Below are positions 1-9,421 of a stretch of DNA of 64,000 bases, piece by piece (the first letter of the stretch is position 1; every line of letters begins with the position of its first letter). The notes under the pieces were generated by a model. The model did not search any database and had not been told where the DNA came from. It saw nothing but the letters and a program-made list of their open reading frames with translations. The stretch is from the NCBI RefSeq assembly GCF_013620795.1, contig NZ_LGLW01000001.1, positions 969,904-1,033,903 on the forward strand, given 5' to 3'. The position numbers and the translations under genes are program-made. This DNA is from Pseudomonas sp. Q2-TVG4-2 (lineage in GTDB: Bacteria > Pseudomonadota > Gammaproteobacteria > Pseudomonadales > Pseudomonadaceae).

Positions 1-419
1 TGATAAAGCTCGCCGGAATGCCCGTGCGCGATGAAGGTCACCGCGTTGGGGTGGTAGGGCAGGTTCTCCTCGAGCAACAGCAGATCTTTCGCCCAATCGA
101 ATGCGACCGGCCAGTGACCATCGAGCCGCAGCTGCCCGCAAGAGCGAAGCGCCGCGATGCGCGGAGCGATCTGCTCCGGATCGATGAGATCCGGTCGTTC
201 GCCCATCAGCCCCATCAGTACCGCGTTGTCAGTACCGTGCCCGACGCCGGTAGCCGAGAGCGACCCATACAGACGCACCTCAACACGCCACACGCGCTCC
301 AGCAGCTTGCGTTCGCGCAGCGCACCGACAAATAGCGCGCCGGCGAGCATGGGCCCAACGGTGTGCGAGCTGGAGGGCCCGATGCCGACTTTGAAAAGAT
401 CGAATACGCTGATCGCCAC
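1..419 (-). CDS. sdaB: L-serine dehydratase (iron-sulfur type), N-terminal part
   Basis: Deaminates L-serine to pyruvate and ammonia using an iron-sulfur cluster. The minus strand reads VAISVFDLFKVGIGPSSSHT from a GTG codon at 419; the PSSSHTVGPM motif is the hallmark of the beta domain of one-chain bacterial L-serine dehydratases. A GGAG motif lies about ten bases before the GTG. Only about 139 codons are visible, because the gene runs off the left edge before the alpha domain and the cluster cysteines. In P. aeruginosa sdaB lies beside the choline/betaine genes and disposes of serine made from betaine via glycine, so its place here next to a choline transporter supports that role. It is divergent from choV. 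The family call is firm; the choice of sdaB over a paralogue such as sdaA rests on context. Confidence 0.9.
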   Translation of the reverse strand, partial: MAISVFDLFKVGIGPSSSHTVGPMLAGALFVGALRERKLLERVWRVEVRLYGSLSATGVGHGTDNAVLMGLMGERPDLIDPEQIAPRIAALRSCGQLRLDGHWPVAFDWAKDLLLLEENLPYHPNAVTFIAHGHSGELY

Positions 420-1408
420 TCTGAACGCTCCACAGGATGCCCCAAGACAGGGATCATGATCATCGTTTTGCCTGCGAAAAGAAGTCTGGCACCGACGCAC
501 TCATGTCCAAATCCGTCAGCCCAGCCACCGGGACCTCGGGTAGCGACGAGATGCTGCTCTCTGCGCTATTACGAGCAGCAGAACATCGCGCACAACCACC
601 CCTTTCAGTGGTGCCGCCCGGCACAGTTACGTATCGGATTCGGGCAGGAGTTCGCGCGACGCGCCTGTCGCATCAGTCTCGCATTTGCGCGCTTACATAT
701 GCATGTCTTCAGGCGCCATCGCCGGACGAGGGAAGGAGCCGAAACGGAGCGAAAAGTCCCTCGATGGCACTCAAGCTCTGGTAAAGCGGCCCGTCTTCGT
801 GAGTTTTTCTCATGTTGCCACTGATGGCGCCAGGCCACGGAATAGCGGCCTTACGGCGCATTTGCTGACATGCAACCCCACCCAAACAATTACCCAGCGG
901 TGCCATGATGAATTTTTTTCTGTTATGGTTTTTTTAGGCAGGCATGTCGCCGCTCAGTACGTGAGCGTCGCAACCCGACAATCGCAAGCGCCAAAGGGGA
1001 ATATCGTTAAGTCATGGTTATCCAAAGCCGCCAGGACAGCACAGGTCCTGACAACGCTGAATGCTTTGCACAGATGAACCCGCAGCCGTCCAGAAAAACG
1101 GCTGTACATAACAATAATAGGTAGCCGGTTCAGCCCCTATGGAGCGGCGACCACGATTGGCTTGCTAGTACTGCCAGAGGACGAAAGCAGCACAGCGGTG
1201 AGTGACAGAACGATGCGGACTCAGCCGATGCGCGAGATGAATTTTCAGCTCGCCCGCAGAGCTGCGGCCCGTCGAGTCCCACCGCACCGCGTCCGCCCGA
1301 GAATATGTCAACCCAAAAGCCATAGCAGTTGGCACTAGTCGACAGCGCTGCAAGGCGCTTGCGGCCTCCGTTTAGCTGATCTGGATGTCTACTGAGGGGA
1401 ACCATCCC
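420..1408. other. Long intergenic region between divergent sdaB and choV
   Basis: Nearly 1 kb separates the GTG of the serine dehydratase gene from the chosen start of choV. The short open frames here have no recognisable protein similarity and overlap one another on both strands, so I call none of them. It should hold the promoters of both flanking genes; in P. aeruginosa the orthologous genes are activated by the AraC-type regulator GbdR, but I cannot place a GbdR site by eye. Visible features are an AT-rich patch near 915-935 and one short inverted repeat at 1083-1104. Confidence 0.5.
1083..1104. repeat. Short inverted repeat upstream of choV
   Basis: CAGCCGT (1083-1089) and ACGGCTG (1098-1104) form a perfect 7-bp stem with an 8-base loop. 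Neither strand has a T-run after it, so it does not look like an intrinsic terminator. It could be an operator or a leader hairpin; function unknown. Confidence 0.4.
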
Positions 1409-2605
1409 ATGCAGTCTGGAAAAATCGTCGTCGAGAACCTTTACAAGGTGTTCGGCCCGCAGGAACAAGAAGCCATCGCCTTGCTCAAGCAAGGCTGGAG
1501 CAAGGACAAGATTCTCGCCGAGCGCGGTGCGGTCATCGGCGTGAGTGATGTTTCGTTCAGTGTCGAGGAAGGTGAAATCTTCGTCCTGATGGGCCTGTCC
1601 GGCTCCGGCAAATCCACGCTGATACGCCTGATCAACCGCCTGATCGAGCCCAGCGCCGGAGACGTCTTCATCGATGGGCAGAACGTTGCGAAACTGCCCC
1701 ACTCACAGCTCATTGATCTGCGTCGACGCGACATGAGCATGGTCTTTCAATCCTTCGCCCTGATGCCGTCGCGCTCGGTTCTCGACAACGCCGCCTTCGG
1801 TCTGGAAGTCGCCGGGGTTGGACGTCGGGAGCGCGAGGAGCGCGCCATGGTGGTACTCACCCAGGTCGGCCTCGATACGTTCGCGCACAAGTTTCCACAC
1901 GAGCTCTCCGGGGGTATGCAGCAGCGGGTCGGCCTTGCCCGAGCGCTGGCGGTTAACCCGTCGATGATCATCATGGACGAAGCCTTTTCCGCCCTCGACC
2001 CGCTCAAGCGACGAGAGATGCAGGACGTGCTGCTGGAACTGCAGAAGACCCACCGGCGCACCATCATCTTCGTCTCCCATGATATCGAGGAAGCCATGCG
2101 CATCGGCAACCGCATCGGCATCATGGAAGGCGGCAAGCTGATCCAGGTCGGCACGCCGCAGGAACTGATCGACAACCCCGCCAGCAGCTACGTGCGCAAC
2201 TTCTTCGACACCGTCAACACCAGCCGTTACCTCACCGCTGGCCAGCTCAAAGCCGATAGCGTCCCGCTCTACGTACACAACGGCAAGGCACCGGATGCGC
2301 TGCAGGTTTGCCAAGAGCTGCAGGCGATGGACAAGCACTACGCCTTCATCGTCGACGAAGACAACAAGTTTCGCGGCTCTATCAGCCTGGAACGGATCGC
2401 CTTACTGGTCGAGAACGGTCGGACCTGCAGCCTTGAAGCGGAGGTGCTGAAACAGATCGACCCGCTTACCGAGGACCAGCCGCTCGATCAGGTAATCGAG
2501 CGGCTGGTGGACAACGAAGGACCTATGCCAGTGGTGGATAGCCAAGGGTTTTACGCGGGCGCCATCAGCAAAGGCCGCCTTCTGACTCGCCTGCAGGAGG
2601 AATGA
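1409..2605 (+). CDS. choV: Choline/betaine ABC transporter ATP-binding protein
   Basis: Energises import of choline or betaine at the inner membrane (ChoV/CbcV/OpuAA family). Walker [10 protein letters not shown] is at residues 62-70, the signature LSGGMQQR starts near 166, and Walker B MIIMDE is near 186-191. The last 110 or so residues look like the tandem CBS region of this family. The 398-residue length is usual. I chose ATG 1409 because GAGGGG lies about ten bases upstream; an in-frame ATG at 1385 has no comparable site. The permease gene starts directly after the stop, and the binding-protein gene follows, so the three form an operon. In P. aeruginosa the same subunits are called CbcV, CbcW and CbcX. 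Confidence 0.93.
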   Translation: MQSGKIVVENLYKVFGPQEQEAIALLKQGWSKDKILAERGAVIGVSDVSFSVEEGEIFVLMGLSGSGKSTLIRLINRLIEPSAGDVFIDGQNVAKLPHSQLIDLRRRDMSMVFQSFALMPSRSVLDNAAFGLEVAGVGRREREERAMVVLTQVGLDTFAHKFPHELSGGMQQRVGLARALAVNPSMIIMDEAFSALDPLKRREMQDVLLELQKTHRRTIIFVSHDIEEAMRIGNRIGIMEGGKLIQVGTPQELIDNPASSYVRNFFDTVNTSRYLTAGQLKADSVPLYVHNGKAPDALQVCQELQAMDKHYAFIVDEDNKFRGSISLERIALLVENGRTCSLEAEVLKQIDPLTEDQPLDQVIERLVDNEGPMPVVDSQGFYAGAISKGRLLTRLQEE

Positions 2606-2607
2606 GC

Positions 2608-3495
2608 ATGAGCAAAGAATTGGATCTGGGAAGCTGGGTCAACGACGTCGTTCAGCACCTGCTGGAGAACTACAGCGGCGTCTTCGATAGCCTCGGCGGC
2701 GTGGTCAGCGGATTTTCCGAGGGCATCGAGGCGCTGTTGATGCTGCCGCCGGCCTGGCTGCTCATCGCCATCTTCGTCGGCCTCGGACTATGGCGTATCG
2801 GCGCCCGGTTCGCCGCCTTCACCGCCGTTTCCTTCATCCTCATCGTGCTCACCGGTTTCTGGGAGCAGACGGTGGTAACGCTCGGCCTGACCTTCTCCGC
2901 CACGCTGATCAGCCTGGTGTTGGGTATTCCGCTGGGAATCTGGTCCGCGCGCAGCGAGCGGGTGGCCATGATCACCCGCCCCGTCCTCGACTTCATGCAG
3001 ACCATGCCGGCGTTCGTCTACCTGATCCCGGCGGCAATGCTGTTCGGCCTCGGCCGGGTGCCCGGCATTATCGCCACGGTGATCTTTGCCATGCCGCCGG
3101 CGGTGCGCCTGACCAACCTGGGCATCCGTCAAGTCAACAAGGAAATCGTCGAGGCCGGGCAGTCCTTCGGCTGCAACAGCCGTCAGCTGCTGTTCAAGGT
3201 GCAACTGCCCAATGCCATGCCGTCGATCATGGCCGGGGTCAACCAGACCATCATGATGGCGCTGTCGATGGTGATCATCGCCTCGATGGTGGGTGCTGGT
3301 GGCCTGGGCAACGACGTGTTGGCCAGTATCCAACGACTGGACATCGGCCTCGGTTTCGAGAGCGGCATGGCCGTGGTGCTGCTGGCGATCATCCTCGACC
3401 GCATCACCGAAAGCTTCGGCACCGCCAAGCGAGCCACCCAAAAGGCCGCTTGGTACACCTGGGTGAGCACCAAGCTCAGACTGCAGCGCCAGTAG
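2608..3495 (+). CDS. choW: Choline/betaine ABC transporter permease
   Basis: Membrane-spanning subunit of the choline/betaine importer (ChoW/CbcW, proU permease family). It has an N-terminal hydrophobic stretch, then several membrane segments and a binding-protein-dependent transport domain with an EAA-like loop (EAGQSFGCNSRQLLFKVQLP). An AGGAGG at 2595-2600 is seven bases before ATG 2608; another in-frame ATG at 2602 overlaps the choV stop but is only one base from that site, so 2608 is preferred. The 295-residue protein is a normal length. Translation is probably coupled to choV, and the periplasmic binding-protein gene follows after 31 bases. Confidence 0.92.
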   Translation: MSKELDLGSWVNDVVQHLLENYSGVFDSLGGVVSGFSEGIEALLMLPPAWLLIAIFVGLGLWRIGARFAAFTAVSFILIVLTGFWEQTVVTLGLTFSATLISLVLGIPLGIWSARSERVAMITRPVLDFMQTMPAFVYLIPAAMLFGLGRVPGIIATVIFAMPPAVRLTNLGIRQVNKEIVEAGQSFGCNSRQLLFKVQLPNAMPSIMAGVNQTIMMALSMVIIASMVGAGGLGNDVLASIQRLDIGLGFESGMAVVLLAIILDRITESFGTAKRATQKAAWYTWVSTKLRLQRQ

Positions 3496-3526
3496 CCATT
3501 ACGAACCGCAGACACAGGGATTTACG

Positions 3527-4471
3527 ATGAATACGTTCAAGAAGATCACGGGTATCGGACTGTTCTCCTGCGCATTGATGCAGAACGCATGGGCGCAGGA
3601 GCCAGCCAGCTGCGAGAAGGTGCGCTTCGCTGAGATCGGCTGGGCGGATATCGCCGCGACCACCGGCGTCGCAATGGTGCTGTCCGAAGGCCTGGGCTAC
3701 GACCCTAGCAAGGTGATGGCCTCGGTACCGATCGCCTTCACCGGCGTGAAAAACAAGCAGATCGATGCCTTTCTCGGTTACTGGTCGCCCTCCATGGACG
3801 CGGTCATCGAGCCCTTCACCAAGGACGGCGGCGTCAAGGTGCTCGAGTCGCCAAACCTTGAAGGCGCCAAGTACACCCTGGCGGTGCCGACCTACGCGGC
3901 CGAAGCAGGGCTGAAAAGCTTCCAGGACATCGCCAAGTTCGAAGACGAGCTGGGCGGCAAAATCTACGCGATCGAACCGGGTAACGACGGCAACCTGCTG
4001 ATCGAAAAGATGATCAAGAGCGACCAGTTCGGCCTCGGTGACTTCCGCATGGTCGAATCCAGCGAAGCCGGCATGCTGGTTCAGGTCCAGCGCGCGATCA
4101 GGAAGAAAGAGCCAGTGGTCTTCCTCGGCTGGGCTCCACACCCGATGAACGCCCAGTACGACCTGACCTACTTGGCGGGTGGCGACGATGTGTTCGGCCC
4201 CGATTACGGTGCGGCCAAGGTGTTCACCGTGGTTCCGCCGGATTATCTGGAACGCTGCGCGAATGTCGGCAAGTTGCTACAAAACCTGCAATTTACCGTG
4301 CCGATCGAAAGCGAGCTGATGGAGCTGGCGCTCGAAAGGGATGACCCTACCACCGTCGCGAAGAACTGGATCAAAGCCAACCCGGCCATCCTCGAGCAGT
4401 GGCTGGCGGGCGTGACGACCTTCGATGGCCAGGATGGCGTTGCCGCCGTGAAGAAATTCGTCGGCCTCTGA
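3527..4471 (+). CDS. choX: Choline ABC transporter substrate-binding protein
   Basis: Periplasmic protein that captures choline and delivers it to the ChoVW importer. The first 23 residues form a signal peptide (cleavage likely after NAWA). The mature part has family hallmarks such as FAEIGWADIAATTGVA and FLGWAPHPMN, and the 314-residue length is typical of the ChoX/CbcX group (OpuAC fold). ATG 3527 is followed at once by the basic start of the signal peptide. It closes the choVWX operon. It clearly resembles the third binding protein encoded at 11636-12571, which suggests the two arose by duplication. Choline rather than betaine as main ligand is inferred from family. Confidence 0.9.
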   Translation: MNTFKKITGIGLFSCALMQNAWAQEPASCEKVRFAEIGWADIAATTGVAMVLSEGLGYDPSKVMASVPIAFTGVKNKQIDAFLGYWSPSMDAVIEPFTKDGGVKVLESPNLEGAKYTLAVPTYAAEAGLKSFQDIAKFEDELGGKIYAIEPGNDGNLLIEKMIKSDQFGLGDFRMVESSEAGMLVQVQRAIRKKEPVVFLGWAPHPMNAQYDLTYLAGGDDVFGPDYGAAKVFTVVPPDYLERCANVGKLLQNLQFTVPIESELMELALERDDPTTVAKNWIKANPAILEQWLAGVTTFDGQDGVAAVKKFVGL

Positions 4472-4734
4472 CTGCCTGAACGCAACCGCGCAACGCAGGG
4501 CCAGGCGACGGTAGCCAGCAGGCCCGTCCCGGCCTGCACGCCGAGACGAGCCTGCCGCCCAGCCGCAACACAACCGATCACATTTCATTTTCGCCGGTGC
4601 GCAAGCAGAACCAGCGCGCCGAACCGTGCATGGGATTTCGCTCAACCGCTGAGATCCCTGCAACAAACCGCAGTCCTCGCAGAACGGGACCACGGTCGGC
4701 ATCACTGCCATATCCTGACATGGAGCTATAACGC

Positions 4735-5589
4735 ATGAGTCTATTCAAGCACCTATTTTGTGGTCTCGGCGCCGCCAGCTTGGCGCTCGGCATGGCCACC
4801 AGCATGGCGGCGGACAAGCCCGAGCTGAAGATCGGCTACGTAAACGGCTGGGACGATAGCGTCGCCGCCACCCACGTGGCGGGTGAGATTCTCGAAAGCA
4901 ACCTGGGCTACACCGTCAAGCTGCAACCGGTCGAGCCGGCCATCATGTGGCAGGGCGTCGCCCGCGGTGATCTCGACGCCACCCTCTCCGCCTGGCTGCC
5001 CGCCACCCATGGTGAGTATTTCGAAAAGCTGAAGGATAAAGTCGTGGTGCTCGGCACCAACTATGAAGGCGCCAAGATCGGTCTGATCGTACCGGACTAC
5101 GTCGAGGCCAAAAGCATTGCCGATCTCGACCAATACAGCGAAGCGCTCGGCGGCAAGATCACCGGCATCGATGCCGGAGCCGGCGTGATGCGCCGCACCG
5201 AAGATGCCATCAAGCAATACGATCTGGACATCCGGCTGATGGCCAGCTCGGGGCCGGCCATGACCACCGCGCTGACCCGTGCGGAAAAGGCGAAGGAGCC
5301 GATCGTCGTCACCGGCTGGATCCCGCACTGGATGTTCGCCAAGTGGAAGCTGCGCTTCCTGGAAGACCCGAAGAAGGTCTTCGGTGATGACGAACACGTC
5401 GACACGGTCGCCAACCCGGCGCTGGCCAGCAAGGCTCCCGAGGCTGAGGCCTTCCTGAAGAAATTCAGCTGGAACGCGGAAGAAGTCGGTGAAGTGATGC
5501 TGGCCATTCGCGACGGCGCCAAGCCGGACGCTGCCGCCCGCGAATGGGTAAAAAACAACCCAGAACGCGTCGCCGGCTGGCTCGAATAA
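4735..5589 (+). CDS. Glycine betaine/choline-type ABC substrate-binding protein
   Basis: A second periplasmic binding protein of the OpuAC fold, 284 residues. The N terminus is a signal peptide ending near SMAA, and the mature chain starts ADKPELKIGYVNGWDD. It has the tryptophan-rich ligand pocket pattern of betaine binders (for example IMWQGVARGDLDATLSAWLP and VTGWIPHWMF). It is more distant from ChoX than the protein at 11636-12571 is. No permease or ATPase accompanies it, so it may feed the ChoVW core, as accessory binding proteins do in P. aeruginosa. A 263-base gap before it suggests its own promoter. The ligand could be betaine, carnitine or a related compound. Confidence 0.85.
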   Translation: MSLFKHLFCGLGAASLALGMATSMAADKPELKIGYVNGWDDSVAATHVAGEILESNLGYTVKLQPVEPAIMWQGVARGDLDATLSAWLPATHGEYFEKLKDKVVVLGTNYEGAKIGLIVPDYVEAKSIADLDQYSEALGGKITGIDAGAGVMRRTEDAIKQYDLDIRLMASSGPAMTTALTRAEKAKEPIVVTGWIPHWMFAKWKLRFLEDPKKVFGDDEHVDTVANPALASKAPEAEAFLKKFSWNAEEVGEVMLAIRDGAKPDAAAREWVKNNPERVAGWLE

Positions 5590-5616
5590 ATCCCCCTGCC
5601 AACCCTCATCCAGAGC

Positions 5617-5635
5617 GGCGCCCCTAACGGGCGCC
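5617..5635 (+). other. GC-rich hairpin between binding-protein and porin genes
   Basis: GGCGCCC (5617-5623) pairs with GGGCGCC (5629-5635) around a five-base loop. It lies 28 bases after the stop of the binding-protein gene and 23 bases before the porin start. There is no clear T-run, only TCTC, so it is more likely an mRNA-stabilising or weak attenuating hairpin than a full terminator. Confidence 0.4.
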
Positions 5636-5658
5636 TCTCGACGCAATGGAGCAGCTTG

Positions 5659-6969
5659 ATGCAAACAATGAAATGGAGTGCCCTGGCGCTGGCGGTAACC
5701 GCCTCCGCCACTCAGCTGGCCATGGCCAGCGAGCAGTCGGAATCGGCCGGCTTCGTCGCCGGCAGCAACCTGACACTGCTGAACAAGAACTACTACTTCG
5801 CCCGCGACAACCGTGCCCCCGGAGCAACTCCGAGCCGCATCGAAGAGTGGGCTCACGGCATGCTGCTCACCTATGAGTCCGGCTTCACCCAAGGCCCCGT
5901 CGGCTTCGGCGTCGACATCCATGCAGGCGGCGCAATCAAGCTCGACAGTGGCCGTGGCACGAGCGGTACCGGGCTGCTGCCGGTGGACAGTGACGGCCGT
6001 GCAGCCGACGAACTCGGTTTCGCTGGCGGTGCGGTCAAGCTGCGCGTCTCCAACACTACGCTGAAGTACGGCGACCTGACCCCCACCGCCCCGGTCTTCT
6101 CGCCGGGCACCGGGCGCATCTTCGCCAGCACCGCCAACGGCTTTCAGTTGACGTCCAGCGAGCTCGAGCAGCTGACCGTCGATGCGGGTTACTTCACCTC
6201 GCTCCGTGATCGCAACCGTTCGCTCAACCGCGACGGGGAGATCACTCTGGTCTACGCCGGCGGTATCGACGCGGAAACCGTCGGCTACCTGGGTGGCACC
6301 TACCAGCTGACCGACAGCCTCAGCGCTACCCTCTACGGCTCAAAGTACGAGGACGTCTGGACCCAGTACTACGGCAATCTGAACTACGCGCTGTCACTCT
6401 CGGAAGACCAGGCGCTGAGCTTCGATTTCAACGTCTACGACACCCGTGACGAAGGCGCCGCCCAGGCTGGCGACATCAACACCACGGCCTGGTCGCTGGC
6501 CGCCGGCTATTCGGTCGGCGCCCATACCTTCACCCTCGCCCACCAACAGGTGAACGGCAACTCGCCCATGGACTACATCAGCATGGACGGCACCAACGCT
6601 GGCGATTCCATCTACCTGGCCAACTCTTCGCAATGGTCGGACTTCAATGCGCCCGGCGAGAAGTCCGTCCAAGCCCGCTATGACGTCAACATGGCCGCCT
6701 ACGGCATACCAGGCCTGAGTCTGATGGCGCGTTACATCAAGGGTGACATCGATGGCGCAAGCGTCGATCCCGATGGTGCCTACGCCTATTACGCTGGCGA
6801 CGCCGGCAAGGGCAAGGAGTGGGAGCGTGACCTCGAAGCCAAGTATGTGCTCCAGGAAGGCAACCTCAAGGATCTTTCTTTCCGGGTGCGCTATGCCACG
6901 GCTCGCGGGTTCAACGGCGACATCGATGAACTGCGTGTGATCACCGAGTACCCGCTGGACATTCTGTAA
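5659..6969 (+). CDS. OprD-family outer membrane porin
   Basis: Predicted 18-strand outer-membrane porin of the OprD/OccD-OccK family, 436 residues. It has a signal peptide (ending near AMASEQ), then the family start GFVAGSNLTLLNKNYYFARD, repeated aromatic beta-strand patterns, and a C terminus ending in the alternating strand VITEYPLDIL. ATG 5659 has a GGAG seven bases upstream; the TTG just before it is a less likely start. It follows the betaine-type binding-protein gene with a 69-base gap and precedes betI, so it probably serves diffusion of choline, betaine or a related small solute. The substrate is inferred from context only. Confidence 0.88.
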   Translation: MQTMKWSALALAVTASATQLAMASEQSESAGFVAGSNLTLLNKNYYFARDNRAPGATPSRIEEWAHGMLLTYESGFTQGPVGFGVDIHAGGAIKLDSGRGTSGTGLLPVDSDGRAADELGFAGGAVKLRVSNTTLKYGDLTPTAPVFSPGTGRIFASTANGFQLTSSELEQLTVDAGYFTSLRDRNRSLNRDGEITLVYAGGIDAETVGYLGGTYQLTDSLSATLYGSKYEDVWTQYYGNLNYALSLSEDQALSFDFNVYDTRDEGAAQAGDINTTAWSLAAGYSVGAHTFTLAHQQVNGNSPMDYISMDGTNAGDSIYLANSSQWSDFNAPGEKSVQARYDVNMAAYGIPGLSLMARYIKGDIDGASVDPDGAYAYYAGDAGKGKEWERDLEAKYVLQEGNLKDLSFRVRYATARGFNGDIDELRVITEYPLDIL

Positions 6970-7167
6970 TCGCTGAGGACGTTCACGTCCGCCCTGCAAC
7001 CGCACTGTACGCCGCCCTGCACACGAGAGGCCATCTCCGTAGGGCGGCGATCAGAACCGATGGGACATCATCGATGCTCGCAGGCTTGCCCGCATGCCCG
7101 TCGCGTATCGCCTACCCCTCGCCGCACGACACTCGCATATCCATTCTCGACAGCTCGCTCTTTATTG

Positions 7168-7181
7168 ATTGATCGTTCAAT
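7168..7181. promoter_or_regulatory. Probable BetI operator
   Basis: ATTGATCGTTCAAT is an inverted repeat (ATTGA/TCAAT arms around TCGT) 49-62 bases before the betI start. It resembles BetI boxes, which contain TTGA...TCAA type half-sites. The run of A residues just after it and the position before betIBA fit autoregulation of the operon by BetI in response to choline. Confidence 0.65.
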
Positions 7182-7229
7182 TAAAAAAAATTAGCCTGTG
7201 TGCCATTCGAAATCTTATTCGGAGTCCTC

Positions 7230-7850
7230 ATGCCCAAGGTTGGAATGCAGCCTATCCGGCGCAAGCAGCTGATCCACGCCACCCTCGAAGCGGTGGATCA
7301 GGTCGGCATGAGCGACGCTAGCATCTCGATGATTGCGCGTTTGGCAGGTGTCTCGAATGGCATCATCGCGCACTACTTCCAGGACAAGAACGGTCTGCTC
7401 GAAGCGACCATGCGGCACCTGATGAAGGCGCTCAATCAGGCCGTTCGTTCGCGCAGGGAGACGCTTGCCGACGACAGCCCCCGGGCACATCTGAAGGCGA
7501 TCATCGACGGCAACTTCGACGACAGCCAGGTGAACGGCCCAGCGATGAAAACCTGGCTGGCGTTCTGGGCTTTCAGCATGCACCAGCCTGAGCTGCACAG
7601 GCTGCAACGGATCAATGATCACCGCCTGTATTCCAACCTCTGCTGCGAGTTCCGCCGAGTGCTACCAAAGGAACAGGCACGCTCGGCGGCGCGAGGCATG
7701 GCGGCACTTATCGATGGCCTGTGGTTGCGAGGCGCAATGGCCGGTGATGACTTCGATATCGATCAGGCGCTGCAACTGGCCTACGACTACCTGGATCAGC
7801 AACTGGCCAAGCAGGCGCTGCTGATCCCTCCTTTAATACGCACCGCGTGA
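7230..7850 (+). CDS. betI: TetR-type choline-responsive repressor BetI
   Basis: Represses the choline oxidation operon and is released by choline. The first 60 or so residues form a TetR helix-turn-helix (start [20 protein letters not shown], then [20 protein letters not shown]). The 206-residue length matches BetI. ATG 7230 has GGAG upstream and fits the family start; an in-frame GTG at 7200 would add ten residues with no support. Its stop lies inside the start region of betB, so the two are translationally linked. A candidate BetI operator is 49-62 bases upstream. In P. aeruginosa a betT1 transporter gene sits next to betI; here the adjacent gene is the OprD porin. Confidence 0.95.
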   Translation: MPKVGMQPIRRKQLIHATLEAVDQVGMSDASISMIARLAGVSNGIIAHYFQDKNGLLEATMRHLMKALNQAVRSRRETLADDSPRAHLKAIIDGNFDDSQVNGPAMKTWLAFWAFSMHQPELHRLQRINDHRLYSNLCCEFRRVLPKEQARSAARGMAALIDGLWLRGAMAGDDFDIDQALQLAYDYLDQQLAKQALLIPPLIRTA

Positions 7851-7858
7851 GGACGACC

Positions 7859-9331
7859 ATGCCCCGCTTCGAACAGCAAAAACTCTACATCAACGGCCGC
7901 TATGTCGAGGCTACGAGCGGCAACACGTTCGAGACCGTCAACCCGGCGACCGGCGAGGTGCTCGCCGAGCTGCAACGCGCATCGCAAAGCGACGTCGACA
8001 AGGCCGTCGCCAGCGCCGCTGCCGGACAAAAGGTCTGGGCCGCACTGACCGCGATGGAGCGCTCGCGCATCCTTCGCCGAGCGGTCGACATCCTGCGCGA
8101 ACGTAACGATGAACTGGCCGAGCTCGAGACCCTCGATACCGGAAAGCCGCTGGCGGAAACCCGCGCAGTGGATATCGTGACCGGGACCGATGTGCTCGAA
8201 TATTACGCCGGGCTGATTCCGGCCATCGAAGGCGAGCAAATCCCGTTACGCGATACCAGCTTCGTCTATACCCGCCGCGAGCCGTTGGGTGTGGTGGCCG
8301 GGATCGGTGCCTGGAACTACCCGATCCAGATTGCGTTATGGAAGTCCGCACCGGCACTGGCGGCCGGCAACGCGATGATCTTCAAGCCCAGTGAGATGAC
8401 GTCTCTGAGCACCCTGAAACTGGCCGAGATTTACACCGAGGCAGGCGTGCCGGATGGCGTATTCAACGTGCTCACCGGCAGCGGCCGGGAAGTCGGCACC
8501 TGGCTCACCGAGCACCCTGGCATCGAGAAGATTTCCTTCACCGGCGGCACCAGCACCGGCAAGAAAGTCATGGCCAGCGCCTCCAGCTCGTCGCTCAAAG
8601 ACGTGACCATGGAACTGGGAGGCAAGTCACCGCTGATCATCTTCGAGGACGCAAATCTCAACCGTGCAGCGGACATTGCGGTCATGGCCAATTTCTTCAG
8701 CTCTGGCCAGGTCTGCACCAATGGCACCCGCGTATTCATCCATCGCTCATTGCAGGCGCGGTTCGAAGCCAAAGTACTCGAGCGGGTAAAGCGCATCCGC
8801 TTAGGCGACCCGCTGAACGCGGAAACCAACTTCGGGCCCTTGGTGGGATATACGCATATGGACAGCGTACTGAGCTACATCGAGTCGGGCCGAGCCGAAG
8901 GGGCACGCCTGCTTTGTGGCGGCGCAAGGGTGACCGAAGGTGAGTACGCCAAGGGTGCCTATGTCGCGCCAACCGTGTTCAGCGATTGCCGCGATGACAT
9001 GCGCATCGTGCGCGAAGAAATCTTCGGGCCCGTCATGAGCATTCTGATCTTCGATGACGAAGCGGAAGTGATCCGCCGCGCGAACGACACCGAGTACGGC
9101 CTCGCTGCCGGCGTGGTGACCAACGACCTGGCCCGTGCCCACCGTGTCATCCATCAGCTCGAAGCGGGCATTTGCTGGATCAACACCTGGGGCGAGTCGC
9201 CCGCTGAGATGCCGGTCGGCGGCTACAAGCAATCCGGTGTGGGCCGCGAGAACGGCCTGACGACCCTGGCGCATTACACCCGCACAAAATCGATTCAGGT
9301 CGAACTGGGCGATTTCGCCTCGGTGTTTTAG
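7859..9331 (+). CDS. betB: Betaine aldehyde dehydrogenase
   Basis: Oxidises betaine aldehyde to glycine betaine with NAD(P)+ in the cytoplasm. The 490-residue chain carries the aldehyde dehydrogenase Glu motif MELGGKSP (Glu 252) and the catalytic Cys 286 in [10 protein letters not shown], the same residue numbers as in the P. aeruginosa enzyme. Start ATG 7859 is preceded by AGGA; the GTG at 7847 overlaps the betI stop and is less likely. The gene follows betI directly and is followed by betA after about 90 bases. Confidence 0.97.
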   Translation: MPRFEQQKLYINGRYVEATSGNTFETVNPATGEVLAELQRASQSDVDKAVASAAAGQKVWAALTAMERSRILRRAVDILRERNDELAELETLDTGKPLAETRAVDIVTGTDVLEYYAGLIPAIEGEQIPLRDTSFVYTRREPLGVVAGIGAWNYPIQIALWKSAPALAAGNAMIFKPSEMTSLSTLKLAEIYTEAGVPDGVFNVLTGSGREVGTWLTEHPGIEKISFTGGTSTGKKVMASASSSSLKDVTMELGGKSPLIIFEDANLNRAADIAVMANFFSSGQVCTNGTRVFIHRSLQARFEAKVLERVKRIRLGDPLNAETNFGPLVGYTHMDSVLSYIESGRAEGARLLCGGARVTEGEYAKGAYVAPTVFSDCRDDMRIVREEIFGPVMSILIFDDEAEVIRRANDTEYGLAAGVVTNDLARAHRVIHQLEAGICWINTWGESPAEMPVGGYKQSGVGRENGLTTLAHYTRTKSIQVELGDFASVF

Positions 9332-9421
9332 AAAACAGCCACGAGCTGCAAGACAGCCGGCACTGCTCACGCCTTTTCTCGACGGCGTGACGGCTGCCGC
9401 TTTCGTCCAGAGGATCTGACT

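Noticed and set aside
363..1077. Several 60-150 residue open frames in the sdaB-choV gap
   Set aside because: They overlap each other on both strands, lack plausible starts and show no protein family; one overlaps the true serine dehydratase start.
1325..1350. A sigma-54 promoter at TTGGCAC before choV
   Set aside because: The distance from GG to the next GC pair is 12 bases, not 10, and the downstream half does not match.
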